DNA of 36,504 bases from Thermoleophilia bacterium (GCA_016462095.1 JAEMTW010000001.1:6536-43039); one strand, 5' to 3'; shown: positions 1-8,910, counted from the stretch's first letter. Made by a program: numbers and translations. The notes: generated by a model not told the origin, from the sequence alone.

Positions 1-1539
1 CTCAGCGATGCTGCCGACGAGGACGCGCGGGCACAGGCCGGGCGTAGCCACCTCGGCTTGGCTGCAACCGCTGCAGTGCCTGCACTTGGCGACGAGGCCG
101 CGCTGCGGACGGCAGCCGAGACCGTCCGCGAGGCAGAGCGCGAGGCCACTCGCCTTGGCGACGCGGCTCGTACGCTTGCGACACACGTACCCATCGTCGT
201 CGAGCCGTCGTCGGCCACGCCACGGCGCGGGCTTGGTGCGGCCCTGATCGTCATCAGCCTGCTCGCGATCGGTGCCGGTTGGGCGATCAGCATCACCGCC
301 ACGATCCTCGGTGGCATCCTTGGCGTCGCCGTTGGTGCGGCCCTGCTTGGTGGCTTGATTGGCTCGCGCACGGGACGCTCGACGGCTACGGCAACGGCAA
401 GCGATCAGCAGCGACCGACCGCCGAGCAGGCTTTGGAGTTGGCAGAACAGGCCCGGGCTGCGTGGCGCGAAGCACTCGGCGGGCTCGGTCTCTTGGGCGA
501 GCTTCGCAGCGATCAACTCGACGACATCTTGACGACGCTCGCGACGATTCGGACCGCCGAGCAGGCAGCGGCTCGTGCTGGGGCACTCGCCGAGACGGAG
601 GCTACTGCTGCGGCCGAAATCGCGGCGCGGGCAGCGGCTGCACTGATGGCCAGCGGTGTTGAACCCCCGACCGAACTCGGCCAGTTGCGCGACACGATCG
701 ATCGAACGCTGCACCAACTAGAGGAGCAGCGAGCGCAGGCCGCGGCCGGCCGCAACGAGCTGCAGGCGTGGCAGGATCGGCAGGCACTTGCGCAGCGACG
801 AGTCGACGAGCTGTCGCTGGACGATGACGCGCTGGTGGCTGCCGCGCAGGCGCTCGACCTAGAACTCACCGACGCACAGCGCACGGTGCTGGAGCAGCAG
901 GTCGCTGTTGCGAGCGAGGAGCATGCGGCCGCACTCGAGGCGCGCGGTGGCACCCGCGCCCTCCTCGCCAATGCCGAGGATTCCTCCGACCTCGCCTCAC
1001 TCGCCCAGGCCGCTGCCGACGCTGAGGCCGATCTACGAGCCGTGGCGGATCAGTGGCTGACGCTTCAGCTTGCGCACGATCTCGTCGAGAGCGCTCGCGA
1101 TCGCTTCGTCGCCGAGCACCAGCCCGGTGTCTTCGCGCGCGCGGCGCAGCAAATCGAGACGGCAACGAACGGCTCGTGGGTCTCGGTTCGGATGCCCGAT
1201 GGCGAGAAGGCGGGCGCACGCTCCGAGATCATCGCCGCCGACGGGACCACGACGCCCTTTACCGAACTCTCGGAGGGCACGGTTGGTCTCGTCTACCTCT
1301 GCCTGCGCGCGGGCCTCGTCGACGAGCTGCACGACGATGGTGGGGCAGAGCTACCGGTCCTGATGGACGACGTCCTCACGAACCTCGACCCCGAGCGCCG
1401 CGCTGGTGCCGCCGCGGTGATCGCCGATCTCGCAACGCGGCATCAGGTCTTGTACTTCACCTGCCATCCCGAACAGGTTCAGGCACTACGCGATGCCAAT
1501 CCGGGTCTGACCGAGATCGAGTTGCAACGACTCGTCTGA
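1..1539 (+). CDS. YhaN-type SMC/Rad50-like ATPase, C-terminal part (5' truncated by window)
   Basis: The frame is open from base 1, so the N-terminal part with the Walker A motif lies outside the window. A hydrophobic double segment (about nt 229-360) looks like a membrane hairpin. It is followed by a long Ala/Glu/Gln-rich region typical of coiled coil. The end carries the ABC-type signature LSEGTVGLVYL (from nt 1267), Walker B with VLMDDVLTNLD (from nt 1357), a D-loop and an H-loop in FTCHPEQ. This arrangement (coiled coil, membrane hairpin, DD-x-L-x-N-x-D) is that of the YhaN group, usually encoded beside an SbcD-like metallophosphoesterase; the partner would lie upstream. A DNA-associated ATPase is likely by family, but the exact role is unknown. 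It converges with the MBL-fold gene, 13 bases between stops. Confidence 0.8.
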   Translation, partial: LSDAADEDARAQAGRSHLGLAATAAVPALGDEAALRTAAETVREAEREATRLGDAARTLATHVPIVVEPSSATPRRGLGAALIVISLLAIGAGWAISITATILGGILGVAVGAALLGGLIGSRTGRSTATATASDQQRPTAEQALELAEQARAAWREALGGLGLLGELRSDQLDDILTTLATIRTAEQAAARAGALAETEATAAAEIAARAAAALMASGVEPPTELGQLRDTIDRTLHQLEEQRAQAAAGRNELQAWQDRQALAQRRVDELSLDDDALVAAAQALDLELTDAQRTVLEQQVAVASEEHAAALEARGGTRALLANAEDSSDLASLAQAAADAEADLRAVADQWLTLQLAHDLVESARDRFVAEHQPGVFARAAQQIETATNGSWVSVRMPDGEKAGARSEIIAADGTTTPFTELSEGTVGLVYLCLRAGLVDELHDDGGAELPVLMDDVLTNLDPERRAGAAAVIADLATRHQVLYFTCHPEQVQALRDANPGLTEIELQRLV

Positions 1540-1552
1540 GCGCAGTCGGGGC

Positions 1553-2308
1553 TTAGAACTCGACGGTTGAGCCAGGTTCGAGCAGTCGTGCCTCGCTGTC
1601 GGGTGCAACGCGCGTGCAGTGTTCGACAAATTCGTCGGCGGGCTCGTGCGGAGGCTCGCCGCGACCGATCGGCCAGAGCGTGCCCCAGTGGATTGGGATT
1701 GCGACCTTGGCCTGCAAGCGGCGGGCGGCCTCGGCGGCGCGCTCGGGATCCAGGTGGCCCGGCCCGAGGCCTGGGCCCCAGCCAGAGATCGGCAGACAGG
1801 CGTAGTCGACGGGGCCGAGCAGCTCCATCTCGTCAAACAGGTCGGTATCGCCCGCGACGTAGATGCGCTTTGAGCCCTCAAAGAGAAAGCCCAGTGGATC
1901 GGCCGACCCACTCAATGGGTGGTCGCGTTTCGAGGGATGATCGGCGTGGGTCGCCGTCGCCTTGAGGGCTCCGATCTGGATGCGCTCGCCCTCGGCGATT
2001 TCGATCACGCGCGTGAAGCGCTTACGGCGCAACAGCTGCGCGGAGCCCGCGGGCATGATGATCGGCAGGTCCTTGCCGAGGCTCTCGAGCGATGGTGGGT
2101 CGAGATGGTCGTGGTGCAGGTGCGTGATCATGATCGCGTCGAGCGACCGCAACGCGTGTTTGGGAATCGGATGAAAGCGCTTGAGGTGCATCACGCGCGG
2201 ACGCAGGATCGGGTCGACGAGCACGCGCGTACCGCCCATCGCAATCAGCACCGTGCCATGCCCGATCCACGTCAGGTGGTCACGTCCTGCATGCGCCCCC
2301 GTACTCAC
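1553..2308 (-). CDS. Metallo-beta-lactamase-fold metal-dependent hydrolase (UlaG/NAPE-PLD-like)
   Basis: About 251 aa. The GTG start at 2308 overlaps the stop of the upstream gene as GTGA, which fixes the start; the open frame further upstream is spurious. The fold is shown by an N-terminal LTWIGHGTVLI strand pair, the metal motif THLHHDHLD (HxHxDH), an AGDTD motif for the bridging Asp, and a late PIHWGT histidine. This pattern is that of the UlaG/NAPE-PLD-like MBL group, which hydrolyses phosphodiester or lactone bonds with a dinuclear metal site. The substrate cannot be told from sequence. It is the last gene of a seven-gene minus-strand run, and its tight coupling to the membrane phosphodiesterase suggests related substrates, perhaps lipid-derived (inference). 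Confidence 0.85.
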   Translation of the reverse strand: MSTGAHAGRDHLTWIGHGTVLIAMGGTRVLVDPILRPRVMHLKRFHPIPKHALRSLDAIMITHLHHDHLDPPSLESLGKDLPIIMPAGSAQLLRRKRFTRVIEIAEGERIQIGALKATATHADHPSKRDHPLSGSADPLGFLFEGSKRIYVAGDTDLFDEMELLGPVDYACLPISGWGPGLGPGHLDPERAAEAARRLQAKVAIPIHWGTLWPIGRGEPPHEPADEFVEHCTRVAPDSEARLLEPGSTVEF

Positions 2309-4398
2309 GAAGTGGCCGCTTCCTCCTGCAGCCGCTCGAGGTGTTTGACGCGCGCAATGTCGTGGCCGAGGTCGTGCAGCCACCCGACCAGAACGCGGTG
2401 GAGGTGCTCGGCGCTGACGACCGGCTCCTCGGGCCACGGAAACTCGGAGGGGAAGAGGACGAACGGGTGCATCTGCTCGCCACCGAGGCCGCCATGCGAG
2501 CCGACGAGCTCCTCGAAGGCGCCGATCTCGCAGGTCTGCTCGTCGAACGAGGCATTGATCATGAGGTCCGCGACATGGGCAAAGCCACTGGTGCGCAGCA
2601 CATGGCGGGCGGCATTCGGGCCGAAGGGCAGCAGCGGGTCGATGCCTTCGATTCGTCCGGTCTCGAGGTGATGCACGCCGTGCGCACCGATTGCGAGGGG
2701 ACCATCCTGCTCGGAGAGCACGAGGATGAAGCCGATGCCTTTGTGCTTGACGAGCCGGGGGATCAGGTGTGGGAAGGTCGCGTTGATCTGCTCCAGCGTG
2801 CGCCGTCCAGGCTCGGCGTCGAGATAGATCAAGCCGAGGCTGCCGGAGGCGAGCACCTTGATCAGCTCGCGGACGCTCTCGGCGCCTTCGCTACTCGCCA
2901 ACTCGTGGCCAGGCCCCAACACGATCGCGTCACCGCTCTCGTGTCCTTGCGTGATGCGCTCCAGCACAGAGCCCTTGCGGATGACGAGCTCCGAGACTGC
3001 TGCGCTCAATTGGCCCCAGGCCTCGTCCGAGCCGAACGGGTTCTCCATCACGGCGGCCTCACAGGCGCCATGGACGAGGCCTTCGAGCGTGATGTCGTAC
3101 TTCGAGAGGAAGGTCGCGCCCTGGCTCTGGCCATGGTCGGAGAGGACGACGACGTGATACGGGCGGTCTGCTGTCTCGGCCGCATGCGTGATCCGACCGA
3201 ACGCCTGGTCAATCCCGCGCAGCACGTCTAACGCGTCGTAGCGCTCGATACCAGAGTGGTGGGCAACCTCGTCGTAGCCGACGAAGGTGGAATAGACGAC
3301 CGGCCGGCCAGCGTAGGCATCGGCAATCACGGTCTGTACGGCGATGTCGCGGAGGATCACGACGGTTACGGCCCGCAGCAGCGAATAGCGGAGGCCGCGG
3401 TGCACGCGTGGAACGACGTCGCGACGGATCTGCTGGGCCGCTGCATAGAGCTCGCGACCAATGTCGAGCATGCTCAGGATAAAGGTACGAAAGACGGTGT
3501 ACGGGTTGGCGAAGTACGCGTAGTAGTCCTTGCCGCGCGTCGGCCGTGCGTGGAGTGCGGAGATCGTAAAGCTCGTGTGCTCGGCATCGCCCGTGACGAG
3601 GTTGCCGCGACTGGCGCCACCGCCTGCCAACAGACCACGACCATCGGAATGCCGCCGCTCGATCTCTGCTGCACCGCCCGGGTGGTTCGAGACGACGAAC
3701 GTACCGGTCTCCTTCTCGAACCAGCGGAAGGCCGGGATGTCCTCGTTCGAACCGTGCAGGATGCCCGACTGGCTCGCGCTCGTCTGCGACGACCAGTCGC
3801 ACTCCCAGCCCTCGAGTCGATGGCTTCCCGAGCGGAGCCAGCGCGCGAGTTCGGGCACATTGCCGTCGCGGATCGCGCGGCGCATGACGGGCTCGGCGAG
3901 GCCGTCAATCTCGAGGAACAAGATGCCGGGAACCGCTTCGCTCAACGACGCATCCGCGTGCTTGCGCGCCTGGCGCCGGATCACATTGCGGTAGTAGAAG
4001 TCGTCGTCATCGATTCCAAACAGGCTGGTCACGATCGTGTTGGTGAGGGTCAACAGGAAGGCCACGATCATGGCCGTCCAGAAGCTGGTGACATCAATGC
4101 CCTCGATCAGGTTGACGATGGCCCAGACCAGGGCAGCGTTGATGGCGAAGCCAGCGAGGCCGAGGGTCAACACTGCGACGGGCAAGGCGAAGCGAATCAG
4201 CAGGGGCCAGAGCAGGGCGTTCGCAACCGAGATCGCGATTGCAGCAACGATCGCCCGGAGCGGGTCTTCGATGTCGAGGCCAGGCAAGATCGCGGACGCG
4301 AAGTAGAGCGTGCCGGTCGAGATCGCGACGCTAATCAGCGCGCGGATGTAGGTATGAAGGTGGAGCAGCGGTGTGTCGCGTCGGCGCGTGCTGCTCAT
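2305..4398 (-). CDS. Membrane protein: PF04020-type four-helix domain fused to an alkaline-phosphatase-superfamily phosphodiesterase
   Basis: 697 aa. The N-terminal ~130 residues hold four hydrophobic segments (about 15-35, 42-64, 72-95, 105-128), as in the PF04020 'phage holin family 4' domain. From about residue 160 comes an alkaline-phosphatase/nucleotide-pyrophosphatase-like domain. It has LEIDGLAEP (metal Asp), SSQTSASQSG (likely Thr/Ser nucleophile), YDEVAHHSG (D-x3-HH) and LSDHGQSQG (DH metal pair). It should hydrolyse a phosphodiester or phosphomonoester at the membrane; the side of the membrane and the substrate are not evident. The ATG overlaps the upstream ligase stop as ATGA, and its stop overlaps the MBL gene start. 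Despite the domain name there is no phage context. Confidence 0.82.
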   Translation of the reverse strand: MSSTRRRDTPLLHLHTYIRALISVAISTGTLYFASAILPGLDIEDPLRAIVAAIAISVANALLWPLLIRFALPVAVLTLGLAGFAINAALVWAIVNLIEGIDVTSFWTAMIVAFLLTLTNTIVTSLFGIDDDDFYYRNVIRRQARKHADASLSEAVPGILFLEIDGLAEPVMRRAIRDGNVPELARWLRSGSHRLEGWECDWSSQTSASQSGILHGSNEDIPAFRWFEKETGTFVVSNHPGGAAEIERRHSDGRGLLAGGGASRGNLVTGDAEHTSFTISALHARPTRGKDYYAYFANPYTVFRTFILSMLDIGRELYAAAQQIRRDVVPRVHRGLRYSLLRAVTVVILRDIAVQTVIADAYAGRPVVYSTFVGYDEVAHHSGIERYDALDVLRGIDQAFGRITHAAETADRPYHVVVLSDHGQSQGATFLSKYDITLEGLVHGACEAAVMENPFGSDEAWGQLSAAVSELVIRKGSVLERITQGHESGDAIVLGPGHELASSEGAESVRELIKVLASGSLGLIYLDAEPGRRTLEQINATFPHLIPRLVKHKGIGFILVLSEQDGPLAIGAHGVHHLETGRIEGIDPLLPFGPNAARHVLRTSGFAHVADLMINASFDEQTCEIGAFEELVGSHGGLGGEQMHPFVLFPSEFPWPEEPVVSAEHLHRVLVGWLHDLGHDIARVKHLERLQEEAATS

Positions 4399-5819
4399 GA
4401 CACGAGACGCTTCTTCTGCACCTTGCCGAGCGCGTTGCGTGGCAATTCATCGATGCGTGTGATGACACGTGGGCGCTTGTGCGGGGCGAGCTGGCTGGCG
4501 ACGTGATCCACGAGGACATCGTCTGTCAAATCGCTGCCTGGTGCAACAACGACCCACGCGGCAATGCGTTCGCCGAGGTCGTCGTCAGGAATGCCGAGGA
4601 CGGCCGCCTCGACCACATCGGGGTGTTCGAGCAGGGCCGCCTCGATTTCTCCGGCACCGACGCGATAGCCACCCGTCTTGATCAGGTCGGTCGTACTGCG
4701 ACCCGCGAGGCGAAGCACGCCGTCGTGGTCCAACGAGCCGACGTCGCCGGTACGGAACCAGCCGTCGCGGAAGGCCTCTGCAGTTGCCGTCGGATTGCCG
4801 AGGTACGCGTCAAACAACGCTGCACTACGCAATTCGACGTTGCCAATCACGTCCGTGTCGCCGACGGGGAGTGTTTCCCCGGCGTCATCGGTGATCCGCA
4901 ATTCGACACCCGGCAGCGCGGTGCCGACGGCACCCGGAATGCGCGGGCCATCGTGGCGCGCGCTGGCGATCATCAGGGCCTCGCTCATGCCGTAACGCTC
5001 GACGATCTGTTGTCCCGTTGCCAGGGTATAGGCCTCGTGAACGCGCGCGGGTAGCGCGGCAGAGCCCGAGACGATCAGACGCGCGCCGCGCAACGCATCG
5101 GCAATCTTCGAGTCGGCCTCGGCGGCTGCGAGCAGGCGGCCATGCATGGTCGGCACGGCGAACAGCATCGTTGCGTCGTCGGCAAGCGCGGCCGCGATCG
5201 CCTCGGGCGTAAAGCGACCGACGTGGCGCACGCCGCCACCTAAACGCAATGGTCCGAGCAGACCGAGCACGAGTCCGTGGACGTGGAACAGCGGCAGCGC
5301 CTGCGTGACGATGTCTGCCTCCGTCCAGGCCCACGCCTCGGCGAGAGCCGCCAGGTTGGCAGCGATCGCTCGACGCGACAGCACAACGCCTTTGGGAAGG
5401 CCGGTTGTGCCGGAGGTGTAGACGATCAGCGCTGGTAGATCCGCGTCGGGCTCGTCGGTCTGGAGTGGCGCGCGAGCCGTTGGGTCGACCACGATTCGCG
5501 GCAGCCAGTCGAGCGCGGCAGGCAGCTCGGCTGTTGCCGACGCCAGCACGGCCTCTGGTGCGCTGTCACCCGTCTCGTGGGCGACCTCGGTCTCGCCCGA
5601 GGCAGGGTTGAGTGGCACGACCGTTACACCGGCTACGAGTGCACCAGCGATACCGAGCCCGGTTGCGAGCTCGGACGTGCACCAGAGTGCAACGCGGGTC
5701 TTCCCATCAAGCGACGCGGCCACGGCACCGACCGCGCCGGCCAGGGCATCGCCCTCGAGACGTTCGCCCGCAATCTCGAGCGAGGCACGCGACAGTCCGG
5801 GGAGCAGCGGTGGCGTCAC
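4395..5819 (-). CDS. Acyl-CoA synthetase, FadD36/MatB-like AMP-forming ligase
   Basis: 474 aa with a GTG start at 5819. Adenylate-forming family landmarks: P-loop VYTSGTTGLPKGVVLS (about 133-148), LPLFHVHGLVLGLLGPL, the RYGMSEA motif, GWFRTGDVG, LIKTGGYRVGAGEIE hinge region, and PRNALGKVQKK near the C-terminus with the catalytic Lys. Length and the motif VHGLVLGLLG resemble mycobacterial FadD36 and the malonyl-CoA synthetase MatB, so a short or medium carboxylic acid may be the substrate (inference). It starts 11 bases after the AlkA-like gene and overlaps the next gene by ATGA. A TAGACT hexamer overlaps the AlkA stop, 8 bases before the GTG, and could serve as an internal promoter. Confidence 0.88.
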   Translation of the reverse strand: MTPPLLPGLSRASLEIAGERLEGDALAGAVGAVAASLDGKTRVALWCTSELATGLGIAGALVAGVTVVPLNPASGETEVAHETGDSAPEAVLASATAELPAALDWLPRIVVDPTARAPLQTDEPDADLPALIVYTSGTTGLPKGVVLSRRAIAANLAALAEAWAWTEADIVTQALPLFHVHGLVLGLLGPLRLGGGVRHVGRFTPEAIAAALADDATMLFAVPTMHGRLLAAAEADSKIADALRGARLIVSGSAALPARVHEAYTLATGQQIVERYGMSEALMIASARHDGPRIPGAVGTALPGVELRITDDAGETLPVGDTDVIGNVELRSAALFDAYLGNPTATAEAFRDGWFRTGDVGSLDHDGVLRLAGRSTTDLIKTGGYRVGAGEIEAALLEHPDVVEAAVLGIPDDDLGERIAAWVVVAPGSDLTDDVLVDHVASQLAPHKRPRVITRIDELPRNALGKVQKKRLVS

Positions 5820-5830
5820 AGCGCGAAAGT

Positions 5831-6676
5831 CTAGGGCGACCAGAGATGCATCGTGGCAACGCCACGATACGGAGCCCAGGCCTCGCCGCGCAGGCGCGAC
5901 TCGCGCTCGGTGGGGCGTCGCCCATCGGCGTCCGCGAGTGCGATCAGCACGCCGAGATCGGAGGCTGGAAAGGCATCGAGGTCGCGGATCGCGCGCATGC
6001 GGACGTACATCGCAGTCCAGGGACCAATGCCCTTGAGCGCCACGAGCGCCGCCTGCGCCGCCTCCGGGTCGGCACCCGGGGAGAGATCGACACCACCGGT
6101 GGCGACGAGTTCGGCAATCGCGCGCAGCGCATCGCGTCGCGCGTTTGGCAGACCAAGGCCATCAAGGTCACCCTCGGCGACGGTCGCCGCGTCGGGAAAG
6201 ACGAGCCCACCATCGGGCAGGTGCTCACCGTGCCGCTCGGCGAGGCGGGCCGTCAAGGTGCGGGCGGCCGCGACGCTGACGAGCTGGCCGAGCACAGCGC
6301 GAGCACACATCTCCCAGGCGTCCCACGAGCCAGGCATGCGTAGACCAGGCCGGCTTGTGACGCGCGGGCCGAGCACCGGATCCTTACCGAGCAGTTCGAG
6401 CCACGGGCGCGGGTCGTCGTCGAGCCCAAGTAGGTGGCGCACCCGCGGTGTGGCCCGTTTGAGCGCCGTGGCGTTCCACGCGCTGATCTCCACGCCTGTC
6501 TTCCCATTCGCCGTCAGCGAAATCCGCCCGACAGACCGGCCAAGCCGGGCCGTGCGGGTGTAGGTCGTGCCATCCCACGTATCGATGTCGCGCACGGTGC
6601 GATCGCCGAGCCACGCCAGCGTGCCCGCAACGTCGATCGGGCCACGACCACGCTCGACCGTGCTTACGCGAGCCAT
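5831..6676 (-). CDS. AlkA-like DNA-3-methyladenine glycosylase (HhH-GPD family)
   Basis: About 281 aa from the ATG at 6676, which overlaps the end of the upstream kinase gene by 13 bases; the longer open frame upstream is the antisense of nothing and lacks family similarity. The N-terminal half resembles the AlkA N-terminal domain. The C-terminal half has the helix-hairpin-helix LKGIGPWTAMYVRMR followed by ASDLGVL, whose Asp aligns with the catalytic Asp of AlkA (PDD in E. coli). The family excises alkylated purines during base-excision repair. It lies inside a metabolic run rather than beside the other repair genes of this window (18684 region). The substrate range is unproven. Confidence 0.82.
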   Translation of the reverse strand: MARVSTVERGRGPIDVAGTLAWLGDRTVRDIDTWDGTTYTRTARLGRSVGRISLTANGKTGVEISAWNATALKRATPRVRHLLGLDDDPRPWLELLGKDPVLGPRVTSRPGLRMPGSWDAWEMCARAVLGQLVSVAAARTLTARLAERHGEHLPDGGLVFPDAATVAEGDLDGLGLPNARRDALRAIAELVATGGVDLSPGADPEAAQAALVALKGIGPWTAMYVRMRAIRDLDAFPASDLGVLIALADADGRRPTERESRLRGEAWAPYRGVATMHLWSP

Positions 6677-7521
6677 GAGCCATCGCGTCCGCTGAGCGCA
6701 TCGCTGAGTCGATGCCGAGCGCGCACGGCGATCTGCGAATCCTCGCCGACGCGCGAGGCAAGCCAGGCCACGGAGAGCAGCTCGCGCACGCGAATCGCAG
6801 CAGCCAGCGCGGCTGGGTCGATACGGCCCCCCAGCGACTCGTAGCCCGCTTGGAAACTCGAAAAACGTGAGGGACCGAGGCCGAGTCGTCGCTCCGTAAC
6901 TTCGAGTGGTGCCAGGTCGTAGACGGCCGGGCCAAGCGACAGAAACTCGGGGTCGATCAACATCCACCAGTCGGCGCGCTCGGGCCACCAGTTGGCGCGA
7001 TGAGCATCGCCATGGATGACGGTCTGTTCCCCCGTGACGTTGGGCCAGTGCTCGCCGATCGCAGCGAGTAGATCGGCACGCTCGGACTCGGTAAAGACCG
7101 CGATCGAACGATCGAGCCAGCGTGTCGCGATCGCCAGCGGATCAAACAATGGCAAGTCAAGCGCATCATCACTAAGCAGGTGACGCCCCGCCGTATGGAG
7201 CGCTGCGAGGCAGGCACCGGCGATGCCGAGGTCGGCATCCGCAGCAGCGCCCGGGACGACGAGGGGGTACGGCACGACGAGGGTGTCACCCAGCACAACC
7301 GCCTCGCCAAGAGGCTGCAAGATGTGCTCGGGCAACTGCACGATTGCGAGCAAGACGCGCTGGGTGGCGACGATCGAGTCGGCATCGCCCGGGATCACCC
7401 GCGCGACGCGGCCCGCATCGACCCGCACGGTGATCGCATCGGCTGCGCGTAGTACCTCAGCCTGCGCCGGATCGGTACCGAGCGCGTCGCAGGCGAGCGC
7501 GAGCGCCTGCTCGGGGGTCAC
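6664..7521 (-). CDS. Aminoglycoside-phosphotransferase-fold small-molecule kinase
   Basis: 285 aa with a GTG start at 7521 that overlaps the upstream small gene's stop as GTGA. The catalytic loop VIHGDAHRANWW is the Brenner HGDxHxxN motif. The metal-binding Asp follows in LIDPEFLSLGPAVYDLA, here DPE rather than DxD. The N-terminal lobe contains a short beta-rich region with VRVDAGRVARVIPG. APH-fold kinases phosphorylate hydroxyls on sugars, choline, amino acids or antibiotics; this one has no specific resistance-gene hallmark. Its position after a SIS sugar-phosphate protein, and opposite a ROK kinase, suggests a metabolic sugar-type substrate (inference). Confidence 0.78.
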   Translation of the reverse strand: MTPEQALALACDALGTDPAQAEVLRAADAITVRVDAGRVARVIPGDADSIVATQRVLLAIVQLPEHILQPLGEAVVLGDTLVVPYPLVVPGAAADADLGIAGACLAALHTAGRHLLSDDALDLPLFDPLAIATRWLDRSIAVFTESERADLLAAIGEHWPNVTGEQTVIHGDAHRANWWPERADWWMLIDPEFLSLGPAVYDLAPLEVTERRLGLGPSRFSSFQAGYESLGGRIDPAALAAAIRVRELLSVAWLASRVGEDSQIAVRARHRLSDALSGRDGSWLA

Positions 7522-7700
7522 GACTCGAGCGTCTGCAGTGCGTCAGCGACGAGCGACATCGCATCCTCGACCGTCTCGGGGACCTCTTCCTCGCTCTGGC
7601 GCAGCAGTGTCAGGCACTGGCGCAGCGCATGGTCCGCGCCGTGCAAGTGCTGGAGCGCCGTGACGAGCTCCTTGGCGGCGGGGGTCATTTCAGCAGACAT
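7518..7700 (-). CDS. Small hypothetical helical protein (60 aa)
   Basis: Unrecognised. 60 aa, with a clear ribosome binding site GAGGAG (7709-7714) eight bases before the ATG, and a GTGA overlap with the kinase gene that follows, so it is very probably translated. Composition (Ala, Leu, Glu, His, Gln; Pro only in two places) suggests two or three helices and no membrane segment. It has one Cys. It lies 15 bases after the SIS gene. A small partner or adaptor for one of its neighbours is possible but not shown. Confidence 0.7.
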   Translation of the reverse strand: MSAEMTPAAKELVTALQHLHGADHALRQCLTLLRQSEEEVPETVEDAMSLVADALQTLES

Positions 7701-7708
7701 ACGTTGTG

Positions 7709-7714
7709 CTCCTC
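7709..7714 (-). promoter_or_regulatory. Shine-Dalgarno site for the 60-aa gene
   Basis: GAGGAG on the minus strand, 8 bases before the ATG at 7700, lying in the 15-base gap after the SIS gene stop. It contrasts with the many leaderless starts elsewhere in the window and supports translation of this small gene from the run's mRNA. Confidence 0.75.
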
Positions 7715-7715
7715 T

Positions 7716-8858
7716 TTACCACGTGGTGTCGGTCTCGATGATCGCGGCGGCCTCGCGCCACGGTTCGAATTCGCGACGAATCAGGTCGGGATAGGTGCCT
7801 GCACTGTGCACCATTTCGAGCGTCACGAGCTGCAGGGCGATTGCTGTGGCAGTCAGTGCGCTCGTGCTCGGGAGCAGGCGTGGAGCATGGGGAAGCAGGA
7901 TGCGACCAGCGTTCGTCAGTTCCCGGCCCCAGACGCTCTCGACAGCTGGCACCATGATCGCCGCGCAGGGCATGCCCACACGACGTGCGGCACGCAGCAA
8001 CATGCGGCCACGGTCGGTGCGACGCGGACGCCCACGGTGCTCCGTCGCGATGATCACGAGCCCGGTGTGCTCGTCACACGCGGGCAGGTGTCCGTGCAAA
8101 AACGTCTCGAGATCGCGCGCTGCGGATGGCAGGTGCAGCCCCTCTTCGACCTTCAAGACCAACTCGTCTGCGCTAATTCGATCGTAGCCACCACCGACCA
8201 CGATCAGCCGCTCGACGCCCTTCAGGTTCGCTGCAATCTCGGCCGCATGGGGGCGGAGGGTGAGGCACTCCTCGAGATGGCCGCGCAGTGCGTTGCCATC
8301 GACAGGCTTGTTGGCGATCACACCAGCGATCACGGCACCGGCGACCATCGGCGACAGGTACCCAATCGTGTGGCACCAGCTCGTGTCCTTGGCGGGCGTC
8401 ATGGCAACAAGGTCGGCGGCCTCAAGCAGTGGGCCGTCGGGGTTCGCTGTGATCAGCGCGGTCGTGGCACCGCCCTCGCGGGCAGCCTCGAGCGCAAGCT
8501 TTGTGGCGTGCGTACCGCCGTCGTGGGAGATTCCGATCGTGATGCCGCCAACCGCTGGGTCGATCGAGGCCTCGAGCGCCTGGCGCCCAACCGGGCGGCT
8601 GCCGCGATGGCCAAGAGCATCGTCGAGTTGAGCCGCCACGGCACGCGCACCGTGCTCGCTCGTCCCACAGCCAGCGACGACGATCGGTTCGCCAGCGGCA
8701 TGGGCCTTCTTGACGGCTGCCGCGATCTTCTTGAGCCCAGCAATACCGACAATCGCCTTTGCCACAGCTGGTTCGGAGTCGATCATCTCCTCCATCAGCC
8801 ACGGGCGTGCGTCGCGCAGTTCAGGGAACCAATCCTCGTGCCACTGTGGAGTGCTCAT
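7716..8858 (-). CDS. SIS-domain sugar-phosphate isomerase/deaminase-like protein
   Basis: 380 aa. The first SIS domain shows VVAGCGTSEHGARAVAA and the phosphosugar-binding ISHDGGTHATKLALEAA (the usual S-x-S-G-x-T loop appears as SHDGGTHAT). A second SIS half follows from about residue 215 (ERLIVVGGGYDRISADELVLKVEEG), with LETFLHGHLPAC. This two-domain layout is that of the GlmS isomerase half and AgaS/FrlB-like proteins, which isomerise, deaminate or deglycate sugar phosphates in the cytoplasm. No glutaminase domain is present, so it is not GlmS. It heads the seven-gene minus run, with a TAGACT hexamer 7 bases before the ATG, and diverges from a ROK sugar kinase, which fits a sugar pathway. 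Confidence 0.83.
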   Translation of the reverse strand: MSTPQWHEDWFPELRDARPWLMEEMIDSEPAVAKAIVGIAGLKKIAAAVKKAHAAGEPIVVAGCGTSEHGARAVAAQLDDALGHRGSRPVGRQALEASIDPAVGGITIGISHDGGTHATKLALEAAREGGATTALITANPDGPLLEAADLVAMTPAKDTSWCHTIGYLSPMVAGAVIAGVIANKPVDGNALRGHLEECLTLRPHAAEIAANLKGVERLIVVGGGYDRISADELVLKVEEGLHLPSAARDLETFLHGHLPACDEHTGLVIIATEHRGRPRRTDRGRMLLRAARRVGMPCAAIMVPAVESVWGRELTNAGRILLPHAPRLLPSTSALTATAIALQLVTLEMVHSAGTYPDLIRREFEPWREAAAIIETDTTW

Positions 8859-8865
8859 ATGAGCG

Positions 8866-8871
8866 AGTCTA
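8866..8871 (-). promoter_or_regulatory. Likely -10 element, leaderless start of SIS gene
   Basis: TAGACT, with 7 bases to the ATG at 8858. It matches the TANNNT-N6/7-start pattern seen at about a dozen gene starts here, so transcription probably begins at the start codon. Confidence 0.55.
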
Positions 8872-8910
8872 CGCCAGAGGGTCGTCGTCCGTCGGTATTT
8901 TGAAAACTGG

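Noticed and set aside
3990..4398. Prophage holin
   Set aside because: The PF04020 name refers to phage holins, but here the domain is fused to an enzyme within a chromosomal operon and no other phage genes exist.
3256..4506. Plus-strand open frame (416 codons) opposite the phosphodiesterase
   Set aside because: Antisense shadow; composition is Arg/Asp/Gly-rich without family landmarks.
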